A DNA stretch of 64,000 nt, taken from the NCBI GenBank assembly GCA_022616415.1, contig JAKEEU010000031.1:186001-250000 (forward strand), read 5' to 3'. The notes below the pieces were generated by a model. The model saw only the letters and a program-made list of their open reading frames with translations. It was not told the DNA's origin and searched no databases. A program made the translations under genes and the position numbers. Numbering within the stretch: the stretch's first letter is position 1; each line of letters begins with the position of its first letter. Shown in pieces: positions 51,561 through 61,044 of this stretch. Source of the DNA: Candidatus Zhuqueibacterota bacterium (GTDB lineage Bacteria; Zhuqueibacterota; Zhuqueibacteria; Zhuqueibacterales; Zhuqueibacteraceae).

Positions 51561-51968
51561 TTATTTCACATACTTCTCCAGCACTTCCTGCACCGCTTTC
51601 GGATCATAAAACTCCTTCACCAGCTCTTCGGCGGTGTAAGAGTTGAGCGTGCCGCTAGCGCGCTCGGCGTAGCACAAATAGCGCATGCCTACCGGGCTGG
51701 CGTCGAAGCGGCCGTCGGGGAGGAGGTCGAGCCAGGCGCCGGGGCCGAAGGCGTAGCGATAGAGAAACGTTTCGCCTTTCTCATGATCCCAGAATTGCAA
51801 GCGATCCCGACTGTGTCGGGACGGCCACCAAATATTTGCCGTTGGGCGCAAAGCAGACGGTGTAAACCGGGCCTAAATGGCCTTCTAACACTAGCAGGCA
51901 TTTGCCGGTTTCCACCTCCCATAACCGCACGGTGTGATCAGAACTTCCGCTCGCCAACTTCTCTCCCA
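51561..51968 (-). pseudogene. 3' end of a WD40 gene, copy 3 (longest)
   Basis: From ~51968: EKLASGSSDHTVRLWEVETG, KCLLVLEGHLGPVYTVCFAP, NGKYLVA, a frame break, then DRLQFWDHEKGETFLYRYAF, DLLPDGRFDASPVGMRYLCY and AVQEVLEKYVK. Two WD40 blades plus tail. The break coincides with TCCCGAC-TGT-GTCGGGA (51805-51821), the same palindrome as inside the regulator gene at 41797. It is the copy nearest the TIR part and probably belonged to it. Confidence 0.8.
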
Positions 51969-52042
51969 TTCCTAAAATATTCAGAAATTCGCAAAAAGTC
52001 AAAATTGCAGGTAATGTTACTTGAGGATGGGGGCTTGATTCT

Positions 52043-55000
52043 ATGACAACAATATCTAATTCTGATTATCGCAAAAATTTACTTACTGTAAAAATGCCAT
52101 CCGAGATCATTCAAGAATTCATCCAAACACTTGATGAAGAAATCGACGCTAATAAAAGGGGCAAAGGAGGAAGCACTGTCAAGATTTTTAACGGCCACTT
52201 CCTACGAGAGATTTCAGGCCTCCATCTGTATGTTTTCAATTTGGAGAACTTCCTAGCAGTTTTAGATGAGTCTCCGGCTGAAATAGAAATTCGTGAAAAA
52301 AGATATCCAGCTCAAGTTCTCTCAACACAGGGGCTGGAAGTAGAAATTGGAATTGAAAATTTTTGTGGTAAATTCATACCCGAGGCCAAACTGCAAACGA
52401 ATCTATGGTACTTACTTGAACTGCTCAAAAAGAAATTTACAGAATGTCAAAAGGGATTGGTTAAAGTAGATTTTCGTTTAAGCGAGTTTCTTTTTCTCAA
52501 CCGACCACTGGACTCGATTCCTGAATTGGGGATAGCAGAATGTACAAACTGCAAAACTCAAAATAGAATACGAGCGCATCCGCCAAATGCAAGGCCAATC
52601 TGTACTCGATGTAAAACCCCATTGGTTTTAGTTCGCTTTTCATCAAATGATTCCTCAAACGATGCTCAAAAGAAGGCAATTGAGGCATCTTTCTCTTCAC
52701 AACTGACTGTAATTTGGGGACCACCTGGAACTGGGAAAACCCAAACTATAGCACAAGCTATTGAAGGACATTTGAAGGCAGGCCGTCGTGTTCTCCTTGT
52801 TTCACATGCTAATAATGCAGTTGATCAAGCACTCGAAAAAGTTGCAAAGCAGCTTAAAAACACCGTTTTTTATCGGGAAGGAAAGTTAGTACGACTTGGA
52901 AAACCACAAGAAGCCTATCTGAAAAAATTTGAAAGTGATTATGAATTGGTGCTTATCGAAAAAATTGCCGCCAAGTTGGGCGACGCATTGATACGAGAAA
53001 AGAATGCCTTAGTAAAAGAAAAGACATATCTCGATAATCTAACAACGCAGTTCGATACAGCGTTTCGCGCAATTGAGACGGTCGGCATACTCACGAGTGA
53101 ATTGAATAAGCTAAGATCCCAGGAATCGGAATCGGCGAGTAAACTGAGAACCCTTCATAGTGACCTGCAAACGTTAGAAGAACTTCAAAAGGAATATAAG
53201 AAAAAATTATTAGAGGCGCAGTCAGCCGGAACTCTTAAAAGAATCTTCATGGCTCTAGATCCTCAAAGAATCGAACACGAAATAGACCAGGCGAATGTAA
53301 AGATTGACTTCACAAAGCTTACTGCAAAGGAGACTAGCGCGCACCTGAACGAACTCCGAAACTTATGCAATAGAAAAGAAGCAGAAACAAATAGAGCTAG
53401 AAATGACGCCAATACCATTCTATGGCGTTTGGGGGTATCTGAAGGAGATTTGAAAAGTAAGAAAAGAACAGTTGACCAGCGAAAGGATGTCATACTGGCC
53501 AGATTTGCAGAGATCGATCAGCAGTTGGACGAATTACAAAAGAAAATTCTTTCCGATGCAAAGCTCATTGCCACAACCTTGACGAAGACCTTCGTTACGA
53601 AACAGTTTCCGGATACTCCATTTGATGTTTTAATTCTTGACGAGGCCAGTATGGCTCCATTACCGCATCTATATTGGGCAGCCAGCCGGTGTCGGGCATT
53701 CATAACCATCGTAGGCGATTTCCTCCAACTCCCACCAATTTGCATTGCAGAAAAAACTATGGCGCAAAAGTGGCTCGGCAGGAGCATTTTTGAAATACTG
53801 GGTATCAAAAGCGTCAATGATGCGTGCAATGATCCGCGGGTAAAATTGCTTGACACCCAATATCGAATGGCCCCTCAAATTTCTGTGATTCCAAACCGCT
53901 TTTTCTATCAGAATAAACTCAAAGATGATCCAAGTACGCTCAATGGAAAGTTCGGTGACGGCATTTCTGAATCGCCTTTAGTTTTGATTGAAACTGCGGA
54001 AATAAATCCTTGGTGTAGCAAGCTTTCTACAGGAGGGCGATTTAATCTCTATAATGCTTTAGTATCTGCTACTCTTGCCAAGCGAATAATTGTTAAGATA
54101 GAGATTATAAGGAAGGCTCGCAACAATTCCAATGCAAAGATTGGAATAGTAACTCCTTATGCGGCACAAGCTCGGCTTATCAACAAAATTGCAGCAGATT
54201 GGAAGCTATTGGATTATGTTCGCATTAGTACCGTCCATAAGTTTCAAGGTGGAGAAGAACCTATCATTATATTTGATACGGTTGAGGGCTTAGGCATAAA
54301 AACCGCGCCGATGCTTGATGATATGAGAGATGCAAAAGCTCGCCTATTATTGAATGTTGCTATTACTCGCGCTGAGCGGCGGCTTTATTTAGTTGGACAT
54401 ACACGCCATTTGTTATCTGACCTGCAGCGAGATTCTGCTTTAGCAAGGATTGTGCACTATTTCAATGAGAATGCAGAAGTGTTGAAGTCAGGAAGCCTAG
54501 TGGACAATTATTTCACGACTGACTTTGAAAAGTGGGCGGATGCGCTGTTATCAACACCGCCGGTATTTAGAAAACCAGTTTCTGGTGAGCTATATACGGA
54601 GAGAAATTTTTGGGGGCAGTTCTTCCAAGACATAAAAACTATTAAGGGACGATTCATCCTTCTTAGTCCATTTATCTCATTGCGTCGCAGCAGCATCCTG
54701 ATGAACAATTTCAAAGCTATGGCAGGTCGTGGAATTGAGATCAGAATTTATACACGACCAAAAAATCAACAAACAGGACAGATGGCAGAGCAAGCTGAAA
54801 TTGTAATTGAACAATTGCGTAGTATAGGTGCTAAAGTATTCGAACGCCGTAGCATGCACCAGAAGGTAGCCATTCTTGACAACGCGATAGCTTGGGAAGG
54901 TAGTCTCAATATCCTGAGCCACCGCGATACCCAAGAGCATATGAGGCGGTTTGAAGGCCCTTCAGCTATTGAAGAGATCATCAGAAATTTGGAATTGGAT

Positions 55001-55159
55001 GAAGATATGCCGGTTGGAAATCAAACAGAAGAGAAATGTCCCGAACCAGATTGTAATGGATTTCTTGTTATCCGAACTAAATACGGACGAAAATTCTTCG
55101 GGTGCTCAAATTACGCCACAAAAAAGTGTCGTTATACTCGGCCATTGGGTAGAAAGTAA
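52043..55159 (+). CDS. Superfamily 1 helicase fused to PLD nuclease (Mokosh type II-like)
   Basis: 1038 residues, clearly AT-richer than the flanks. N-terminal domain (~1-165) unknown. A four-Cys zinc ribbon (ECTNCKTQ...ICTRCKTP, ~167-195) precedes the SF1 helicase: VIWGPPGTGKTQTIAQAIEG (Walker A, ~228), a long coiled-coil insertion (~310-500), VLILDEASMAPLPHLYWAAS (DEAS motif II, ~530), VGDFLQLPPI (motif III), STVHKFQGGEEPIIIF (motif V) and VAITRAERRLYLVGH (motif VI). A PLD-like domain (~860-990) has one HxK motif, RRSMHQKVAILDNAIAWEGS. The tail (~1000-1035; CPEPDC...FFGCSNY...CRYTRPL) is a topoisomerase-type zinc ribbon. Helicase plus PLD in one protein matches MkoC of Mokosh type II, an anti-phage system. 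It stands between TIR and WD40 fragments of another gene. Confidence 0.88.
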   Translation: MTTISNSDYRKNLLTVKMPSEIIQEFIQTLDEEIDANKRGKGGSTVKIFNGHFLREISGLHLYVFNLENFLAVLDESPAEIEIREKRYPAQVLSTQGLEVEIGIENFCGKFIPEAKLQTNLWYLLELLKKKFTECQKGLVKVDFRLSEFLFLNRPLDSIPELGIAECTNCKTQNRIRAHPPNARPICTRCKTPLVLVRFSSNDSSNDAQKKAIEASFSSQLTVIWGPPGTGKTQTIAQAIEGHLKAGRRVLLVSHANNAVDQALEKVAKQLKNTVFYREGKLVRLGKPQEAYLKKFESDYELVLIEKIAAKLGDALIREKNALVKEKTYLDNLTTQFDTAFRAIETVGILTSELNKLRSQESESASKLRTLHSDLQTLEELQKEYKKKLLEAQSAGTLKRIFMALDPQRIEHEIDQANVKIDFTKLTAKETSAHLNELRNLCNRKEAETNRARNDANTILWRLGVSEGDLKSKKRTVDQRKDVILARFAEIDQQLDELQKKILSDAKLIATTLTKTFVTKQFPDTPFDVLILDEASMAPLPHLYWAASRCRAFITIVGDFLQLPPICIAEKTMAQKWLGRSIFEILGIKSVNDACNDPRVKLLDTQYRMAPQISVIPNRFFYQNKLKDDPSTLNGKFGDGISESPLVLIETAEINPWCSKLSTGGRFNLYNALVSATLAKRIIVKIEIIRKARNNSNAKIGIVTPYAAQARLINKIAADWKLLDYVRISTVHKFQGGEEPIIIFDTVEGLGIKTAPMLDDMRDAKARLLLNVAITRAERRLYLVGHTRHLLSDLQRDSALARIVHYFNENAEVLKSGSLVDNYFTTDFEKWADALLSTPPVFRKPVSGELYTERNFWGQFFQDIKTIKGRFILLSPFISLRRSSILMNNFKAMAGRGIEIRIYTRPKNQQTGQMAEQAEIVIEQLRSIGAKVFERRSMHQKVAILDNAIAWEGSLNILSHRDTQEHMRRFEGPSAIEEIIRNLELDEDMPVGNQTEEKCPEPDCNGFLVIRTKYGRKFFGCSNYATKKCRYTRPLGRK

Positions 55160-55536
55160 GAACTCACGATCATTGGTATTCGGAAGTCAAGATACTTGAA
55201 CGGCGAGATCAAATCGGGAATATCGCACGACTCAAACAGCAGCGGAATGAGACGGCGGTCTTTATTTTCGGGGTCTTTATTCAAAATCGCGGCGAACTCG
55301 GCGCGCGGCCACGTTTTCTCAAAATACGCTGGCGTCATGATGATGGCGACTTTGCGGCTGGCGCGCAGGGCGTCCATGACACCGAGCGTGATATTGCCAC
55401 CGGCAGGGATGGTTTCTTCGGCAAAGAAAACCCGAATGGCCTCGTTACGCAAAAGTTCGTAGAGATTTTACGCTTCGGCTTTGTTGGCCTCGGTGTAGCT
55501 GAGGAAGACGTCGTATTCGAATTCTTGGTCGGGCAT
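55160..55536 (-). pseudogene. TIR-domain N-terminal fragment with nonsense codon
   Basis: ATG 55536 (GGGGAAG site) reads MPDQEFEYDVFLSYTEANKA, EA, TAA (55468-55470), then NLYELLRNEAIRVFFAEETI, PAGGNITLGVMDALRASRKV, AIIMTPAYFEKTWPRAEFAA and ending PFKYLDFR. YDVFLSYT, the alphaB-C region and WPRAEFAAIL (SW..EF..A) with PLLFE are standard for bacterial TIR domains. Homology ends at YLDFR, where the helicase gene's 3' end begins. TIR domains in this context hydrolyse NAD+. With the WD40 remnants it probably formed one TIR-(linker)-WD40 protein. Confidence 0.75.
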
Positions 55537-55689
55537 TTTACTTCCCCGAAAATGTGATAAACCGTCTAGATGCTCGGAGCGTCCGGGCGGTGGGCTACTC
55601 CAGAAAATAAAAAGGGGTCAAGCTGATTTCCCGCTTGTCCCAATTAACACAAATATGCGGAAATTTGCAACTGAAAAAACGTTTCAGAT

Positions 55690-56166
55690 TTATTCGTGCT
55701 GAACATTTGTTCGGCTTTGCGCCCACGCCTCCCAATCATAAGTGAATTGATGAACCTCGGCTAACGGATAGCCATAGAGCAGGCCCCAAAAATCATTAGG
55801 TATCTCTTTCCAATGGTCACGTATGAATTTAATCAATTTGGGGAAGCGCGATATATAGACTTCGACAGTATGCGTACCCTTGTTTGACAATTCTTGTAAC
55901 TCTGTTCCTCTTCTAGTTTGGATAATGTAGGCATACGGAAAAGAAGCAAGATATTGTTGGAGGTCCAGGATAAGCTTTTTGCCGCCAAACAGGTCAAAGC
56001 TTAATACGGGTTTCTCCAATCGGTCAATCAATTCGAAATTTTTGAGATCATCAAAGCCTCCCAGGATTCTTTCTCCATATCTTTCGAGAAGCAAATCTCC
56101 GAGATGGGGTTTCAGACCAACTGTTGGTATGCCAGGTTTATCAAGACCAGTTTCAGTTCGTCTCAT
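55690..56166 (-). CDS. Unrecognised protein
   Basis: 158 residues with a GGGGA site at ATG 56166. It is mixed alpha/beta, with LERYGERILGGFDDLKNFEL, KPVLSFDLFGGKKLILDLQQ, YLASFPYAYIIQTRRGTELQ, FPKLIKFIRDHWKEIPNDF and LLYGYPLAEVHQFTYDW. It is rich in Leu and aromatic residues, with no signal peptide or transmembrane segment. I do not recognise the family. It lies between the TIR remnant and the SpoIIE gene, on the same strand as both. Confidence 0.65.
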   Translation of the reverse strand: MRRTETGLDKPGIPTVGLKPHLGDLLLERYGERILGGFDDLKNFELIDRLEKPVLSFDLFGGKKLILDLQQYLASFPYAYIIQTRRGTELQELSNKGTHTVEVYISRFPKLIKFIRDHWKEIPNDFWGLLYGYPLAEVHQFTYDWEAWAQSRTNVQHE

Positions 56167-56205
56167 TCGTTCCCCTTCTTTTTTGGGCTTATTTTCTTTT
56201 TTATC

Positions 56206-58623
56206 TTATTTGCCGTTTACCCTCACTACCACCATCGTAAAATCATCGTGCTGATTCGCGCCGCCGGCAAAGCCGGTCACTTCCTTGGTGATCGTCTCCA
56301 ACAAAGCTTGCGCGGATTCCTGTGCGTGGCGGTTGATGAGCTGGCCCAATCTCTCCTCGCCAAATTCCTCGCCGTTTTTGTTCATGGATTCCGAGATGCC
56401 GTCGGTGTAAAAAACGAACACGTCGCCAGGCTGAATCGGCACGGTTTTCTCTTCGATCGTGGCGGCAAAAACGGTTCCTCTCTCCAAACCGATGGCCAGG
56501 CCGCGCGGGTTCAAAAGCTCGGGGGTGTTGCCGACGCTTTTGCGCACAATCAGCGGGTTGTGTCCGGCGCGGGCAAAGGTCAGGGTGTTGTTTTGCAGAT
56601 CGAACAAGCCATAGATCAAACTGATGAATACCTCTTTGGGCGTGTTCTCAAAAAACACGGTGTTCATCTCGCTGAGCAAGTATTTGGGCGAGGCATTAAT
56701 CCGCGACAGCGCTTTGATGATGCCTTTGGCCATCGTCATAAAAAATGCAGCGGAAACGCCTTTGCCCGAAACGTCGCCGATCACCACGCTGAGGCGTTGA
56801 TCATCGTGGCGAACAAAATCGTAATAATCTCCTCCCACCTCCATCGCGGGCCGGCAAAGACAGGCAATGTCCAATTTGGAGAAGGCCGGTGGCGTGGCCG
56901 GCAGAAACCGCATTTGAATGCTGCGCGCGATCTCCAATTCCTTCAAAAAGCGCTCGCGCTCGGCGATGCGGCTGACATACGCCGGCACGTAGTTTTCAAA
57001 CTCGACCACCGATTTTTTGCTATAGATGAAATAAATGCCGGCCAGAAAAATTCCCAACGCTAAAACGCCGGTCGTCACACTCACGGGGCTATAGTAACTC
57101 TCCGGCATCAGCGTGACGAGCGAGAAACTGAGAAAATAATGAACCGCCAGCAGCGAGAGCAAAATGGTAAAGAGATCGTGTCGATAAGCAAACCACGCCC
57201 ACAGCAAGGCAACGGGCAAAAAGAAAATGATGGCCAAATAGCTCGGCCTGAGAAAATTCAGGTGCAATCCCGACAGGCCGAAAAACACGCCGGTGACGAG
57301 AATGAGAATTGTCTGGCGTTGAAATTTGGAGCGCAAATAAGTCGGCCAGAACGCCAGAAACATCAGCCCGATATATCCGGTTCCCATCAGAATAACGCTG
57401 AGCGCCGCGATGAGATTAGCCTGATCTTGCAAGAACCACAAATCATCGTTATCGATTTTGAGATAACCGATATTGAATCGGCTAACGAGCCAAATCGTGG
57501 CGCCGACGAGGAGCAGGGTCACTCCCGCAATGAAAAACGAGCGCAATATCGCCTGCCCCATTTCTTTAACGCGAACGTAACCGCGAAACAACAGGTCAAC
57601 GACGGCGAGTTTCTCTTTCCACACCTCGCGCTGCAGCGACTCGGTGGCGGCATAGACGAGCAACAAACCGGCGCCGGTAAACAAGCCGGCAAAGCCGCCG
57701 CCGATCAAAACGCCTGCCCACTCCGGCCAGCTTTCAATTCCCACCATGAGCCACATCGCCGCGCCGGTGATGGCGCCGACCCAGACCGCCCTTTTGAACT
57801 CAAGCTCATCGTGGCGCATGCGCCGAAAAAAAATAACGAGCAGAAATATGCTGATGACAACCCAGGCGACCGGCGTCAGCACCGCCGCAACGATATCGCC
57901 GACCTCTTCCGTTTTTGGGCGTTTGGTCTTTTCTTTAGACAGTTCGAAGTCAGCGCTGTAACGGGTGACCGTCGTTCCGATCATTTCCATGTCGAAATTT
58001 TCATCCCAATTCATCGCGGCCGGCGAGGAGCGGGTAAAAGAAAATGTGTGCTTCGTTTTTTCATCTTCCTGCGAGGTGGCGCGTTTTTCCACTTTGATCG
58101 CCGCCGTGTCGACGTTCAGAGAAGCAAGAAAATTTTTCGCTTGGCGGAATGCTTCAGGCTCGGTCAGATTGAACAGGGTTTGGCCAGTTGGCGCGCTTTG
58201 CTCAAGCCCGAGTAAATTGCCTTTTAAATCATAGCGGGCAACGAAACGCCTGGTGACTTTCTTCTTTTCGCCATCTTCAACTTTAACGCTTGCTCCATGT
58301 TCGTCCTGTTCGATTTCATCGGTCCAGGAGATCCTCCATTGTCCGAGCGGCAGTTTCGCATTTGCTTGCTCGTCGCCGGAGACTTGCACATAACGAAACA
58401 ACTCTTCGTTGATGCTGAGGCGCACGCTTTGCGGCAAATCGTATTCACCCAGCGCGGATTGCTTGAATACCATCTCGGCTTTTGCCAAAATCTCTTCCTT
58501 CGGAGCTTGCAGCTTGACGAGTTCAATATTTCTGGAATGGGCAAACAGCCAAAAATAAATCGCCGTACACAACAAGCCAACGAGGGCCAACAAAATTAAT
58601 TGCAGACGTAAATCGAGGCGCAT
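56206..58623 (-). CDS. Membrane-bound SpoIIE-family serine phosphatase
   Basis: 805 residues. An N-terminal helix (~7-27) precedes an extracytoplasmic domain (~30-235). Eight to ten membrane helices follow (~245-550, in clusters such as VAAVLTPVAWVVISIFLLVIFF). The PP2C domain (~570-800) starts after a helical linker (LEIARSIQMRFLPATPPAF) and has metal Asp residues in GGDYYDFVRHDDQRLSVVIG, DVSGKGVSAAFFMTMAKGII, FYTDGISESMNKNGEE and HDDFTMVVVRVN. RsbU-like family; it should dephosphorylate an anti-sigma-factor antagonist in response to an envelope signal. No partner gene is next to it. Confidence 0.9.
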   Translation of the reverse strand: MRLDLRLQLILLALVGLLCTAIYFWLFAHSRNIELVKLQAPKEEILAKAEMVFKQSALGEYDLPQSVRLSINEELFRYVQVSGDEQANAKLPLGQWRISWTDEIEQDEHGASVKVEDGEKKKVTRRFVARYDLKGNLLGLEQSAPTGQTLFNLTEPEAFRQAKNFLASLNVDTAAIKVEKRATSQEDEKTKHTFSFTRSSPAAMNWDENFDMEMIGTTVTRYSADFELSKEKTKRPKTEEVGDIVAAVLTPVAWVVISIFLLVIFFRRMRHDELEFKRAVWVGAITGAAMWLMVGIESWPEWAGVLIGGGFAGLFTGAGLLLVYAATESLQREVWKEKLAVVDLLFRGYVRVKEMGQAILRSFFIAGVTLLLVGATIWLVSRFNIGYLKIDNDDLWFLQDQANLIAALSVILMGTGYIGLMFLAFWPTYLRSKFQRQTILILVTGVFFGLSGLHLNFLRPSYLAIIFFLPVALLWAWFAYRHDLFTILLSLLAVHYFLSFSLVTLMPESYYSPVSVTTGVLALGIFLAGIYFIYSKKSVVEFENYVPAYVSRIAERERFLKELEIARSIQMRFLPATPPAFSKLDIACLCRPAMEVGGDYYDFVRHDDQRLSVVIGDVSGKGVSAAFFMTMAKGIIKALSRINASPKYLLSEMNTVFFENTPKEVFISLIYGLFDLQNNTLTFARAGHNPLIVRKSVGNTPELLNPRGLAIGLERGTVFAATIEEKTVPIQPGDVFVFYTDGISESMNKNGEEFGEERLGQLINRHAQESAQALLETITKEVTGFAGGANQHDDFTMVVVRVNGK

Positions 58624-58721
58624 TGGAATTCCGGTTCTTTATCTCTTTAAATTGAATTCAAACAGGCTCTCATCAAGATAAGAAATGGTGTTAGAAAGGC
58701 AAGCAATAATTGCCCAATCAC

Positions 58722-58750
58722 TTGACATGCGAGATTGCTTCGATTATATT
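58722..58750 (+). promoter_or_regulatory. Sigma70 promoter of the serine hydrolase gene
   Basis: TTGACA (58722-58727), 17-bp spacer, TATATT (58745-58750). It is an almost ideal sigma70 promoter about 85 bp upstream of the GTG start at 58835. Confidence 0.75.
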
Positions 58751-58834
58751 GGTGATGATTGAGTTAGAGATGTACGTCGTTTGATGAGGCAAAGTTTCAC
58801 AATAAGTGTCAACCATTTCAAAAGGAGGAGCGCC

Positions 58835-60976
58835 GTGTATTCAAAAATCAAGTTTTCATTACACACAAAATTTATGTTTATCGTTTTATTTGTATTTTTG
58901 TGTTATTCCAGCGTATGGGCGCAGGGTCAACCCGATCTCGCCGGCCGCTGGGAAGGCACGATCAATTTGCCAGGCACAGCGTTGGGCGTCGGCATCGATT
59001 TAAGCAAGAAAGCCGATGGCACCTGGCAAGGCGACGTCGATATCCCCATGCAAAACGCGAAGGACTTGCCGTTGATCAACATCAGTATCTCGGGTGCGAC
59101 GGTTTCCTTTGCGATACAAAATGTGCCAGGCAATCCGACTTTCAAAGGCGCGGTCGCTGCGGATGGCAACAGCATCGCGGGAGATTTCACGCAGGGCGGT
59201 CAAACTTTTCCGTTCACGCTCAAGCGCAAAAGCGCGGCGGAGCTTGAAGCCAAAAGCGAGCAACAGAAAGCCATGCTGCAGCAATTGCGCGCGTTTGTGG
59301 ATTCAACCATGAAATCGTGGAAAGTGCCTGGCCTAGCGATGGCGATTGTGAAAGATGGCGAGGTGATTTTTTCGGAAGGCTTCGGCTGGCGCAATATCGA
59401 GGCCAAACTGCCGGTCACGCCCAACACGCTGTTTGCCATCGGTTCGTGCAGCAAAGCTTTCACGGCGGCGTGCGTCGGCATTCTCGCGGATGACGGCAAG
59501 GTGGAGTGGGACAAGCCGGTCAGGGATTATCTCCCGACTTTCAAGCTGCACGATGATTTTGCCACGGCACGCATGTCGCCGCGCGATTTGGTGACGCATC
59601 GTTCCGGTTTGCCGCGACACGATTTGATGTGGTACGGCTCGTCTTTCACGCGCAAGGAGATGTTCGATCGCTTGCAATATCTGGAGCCGAGCAAGGATTT
59701 CCGCACGACGTATCAGTATCAGAATTTGATGTTCATGACCGCCGGCTATTTGGTGGAGCAGGTCGCGGGTGGAACATGGGAAGATTTCGTGCGCAATCGA
59801 ATCTTTTCCCCGTTGGGAATGGCGCAGAGCAATTTCTCCGTAGTCGAATCACAAAAGGCGGCGGATTTTGCGATGCCATATCGTGAGGAAAAAGATCAGA
59901 TCAAGCTCATGCCCTTTCGCGACATTTCCGCCATCGGGCCGGCGGGTTCGATCAATTCCACTGTCAGCGATATGGCGAAATGGGTCATGCTCAATCTCAA
60001 TAAAGGCAAAGCTGGTGAGGCTCAGGTGATTTCTGAGGCGATGTTGACGCAGATGCACACGCCGTACATGTCGATTTCGGAACCAATTCGGTTTCTTGAA
60101 ACTTCGCACGCGAGTTACGGACTCGGCTGGGTGATCACGCAATATCGCGGCCATAAGCGCGTCGCGCATGGCGGCAATATCGACGGTTTCTCGGCGCTGG
60201 TTTCTTTGCTGCCGCAGGATAATATCGGCATGGTGGTGTTGACGAATCGCAACGGCAATCCCCTGCCGAACATCACCAGCCTTTATGCGACCGATCTGTT
60301 ATTGCAAATGTCGCCGGTGGATTGGAATGCGCGAGTCAAAGCCGACGTGGCGAAGGCGCGAGAGGCTGAGAAGCAAAAATCGAATGATGAATCGGCGGCG
60401 CGCAAGCTTGGCACCAAACCGTCGCATGCGTTGGCCGAATACGCCGGAGAGTACGAGCATCCTGGTTACGGCATTATCGCAGTGAAATTTGACGGCAAAA
60501 ATCTCAAGGCACGCTTCAACAGCTTTACGATGCCACTCGAGCACTGGCACTACGATGTTTTCCGTGCCGCGGTTGAGGAAGATCCTGACGAAAAATTCAT
60601 GATCACGTTTTATACGAACGACAAAGGCGACCTCGACCGCCTCGAAGTTCAGTTAGAGCCGGCGGTCAAAGCCATCGTCTTCACGCGCAAGCCGTCCGCA
60701 GAAATGTCCGATCCCAAATTTCTCGCGCAGTTCGTTGGGGAGTATGATCTCACGGGGCAAACCGTAAGGGTGGCAATAAAAGGAACGAACGCATTGACAG
60801 TCACCGTTCCTGGTCAACCGACTTATGAACTCGAGCCGTACAAAGAAACCGAGTTCAAGCTGAAAGGATTGACGGGCTATTCGTTGAAATTTGCGCTGGG
60901 AAAAAATCAGAGCGCGATGACAGCGATTTTTGTACAACCGAATGGGAATTTTACGGCGACGAGGAAGAGCCGATAG
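58835..60976 (+). CDS. Secreted CubicO-type serine hydrolase (beta-lactamase family)
   Basis: 713 residues from GTG 58835, chosen over ATG 58781 because AAGGAGGAG lies 6 nt before GTG and the signal peptide begins there (MYSKIKFSLH, then hydrophobic FMFIVLFVFLCYSSVWAQ). A ~90-residue N-terminal beta domain (DLAGRWEGTINLPGTALGVG) precedes the serine hydrolase core (~115-480): SxxK motif AIGSCSKAFTAAC, YxN in TYQYQN, third motif AHGGNIDGFS. The C-terminal third (~500-713) contains two DUF3471-like beta domains (LAEYAGEYEHPGYGIIAVKF, AQFVGEYDLTGQTVRV). CubicO relatives are peptidases or esterases acting outside the cytoplasm. Confidence 0.92.
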   Translation: MYSKIKFSLHTKFMFIVLFVFLCYSSVWAQGQPDLAGRWEGTINLPGTALGVGIDLSKKADGTWQGDVDIPMQNAKDLPLINISISGATVSFAIQNVPGNPTFKGAVAADGNSIAGDFTQGGQTFPFTLKRKSAAELEAKSEQQKAMLQQLRAFVDSTMKSWKVPGLAMAIVKDGEVIFSEGFGWRNIEAKLPVTPNTLFAIGSCSKAFTAACVGILADDGKVEWDKPVRDYLPTFKLHDDFATARMSPRDLVTHRSGLPRHDLMWYGSSFTRKEMFDRLQYLEPSKDFRTTYQYQNLMFMTAGYLVEQVAGGTWEDFVRNRIFSPLGMAQSNFSVVESQKAADFAMPYREEKDQIKLMPFRDISAIGPAGSINSTVSDMAKWVMLNLNKGKAGEAQVISEAMLTQMHTPYMSISEPIRFLETSHASYGLGWVITQYRGHKRVAHGGNIDGFSALVSLLPQDNIGMVVLTNRNGNPLPNITSLYATDLLLQMSPVDWNARVKADVAKAREAEKQKSNDESAARKLGTKPSHALAEYAGEYEHPGYGIIAVKFDGKNLKARFNSFTMPLEHWHYDVFRAAVEEDPDEKFMITFYTNDKGDLDRLEVQLEPAVKAIVFTRKPSAEMSDPKFLAQFVGEYDLTGQTVRVAIKGTNALTVTVPGQPTYELEPYKETEFKLKGLTGYSLKFALGKNQSAMTAIFVQPNGNFTATRKSR

Positions 60977-60977
60977 G

Positions 60978-61036
60978 GAGAAAGGGTGATAGGGTGAGAG
61001 GGAGGAGAATCACCCACTCCCCCTCTCACCCACTCG
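60978..61036. repeat. Inverted-word spacer (GGGTGATAGGGTGAGAGGG family)
   Basis: GGGTGATAGGGTGAGAGGG is answered by CCACTCCCCCTCTCACCCAC across a few bases. It lies between two convergent genes, so it could serve as a bidirectional terminator. The word again differs from the other gaps. Confidence 0.65.
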
Positions 61037-61044
61037 GTTTGTTA

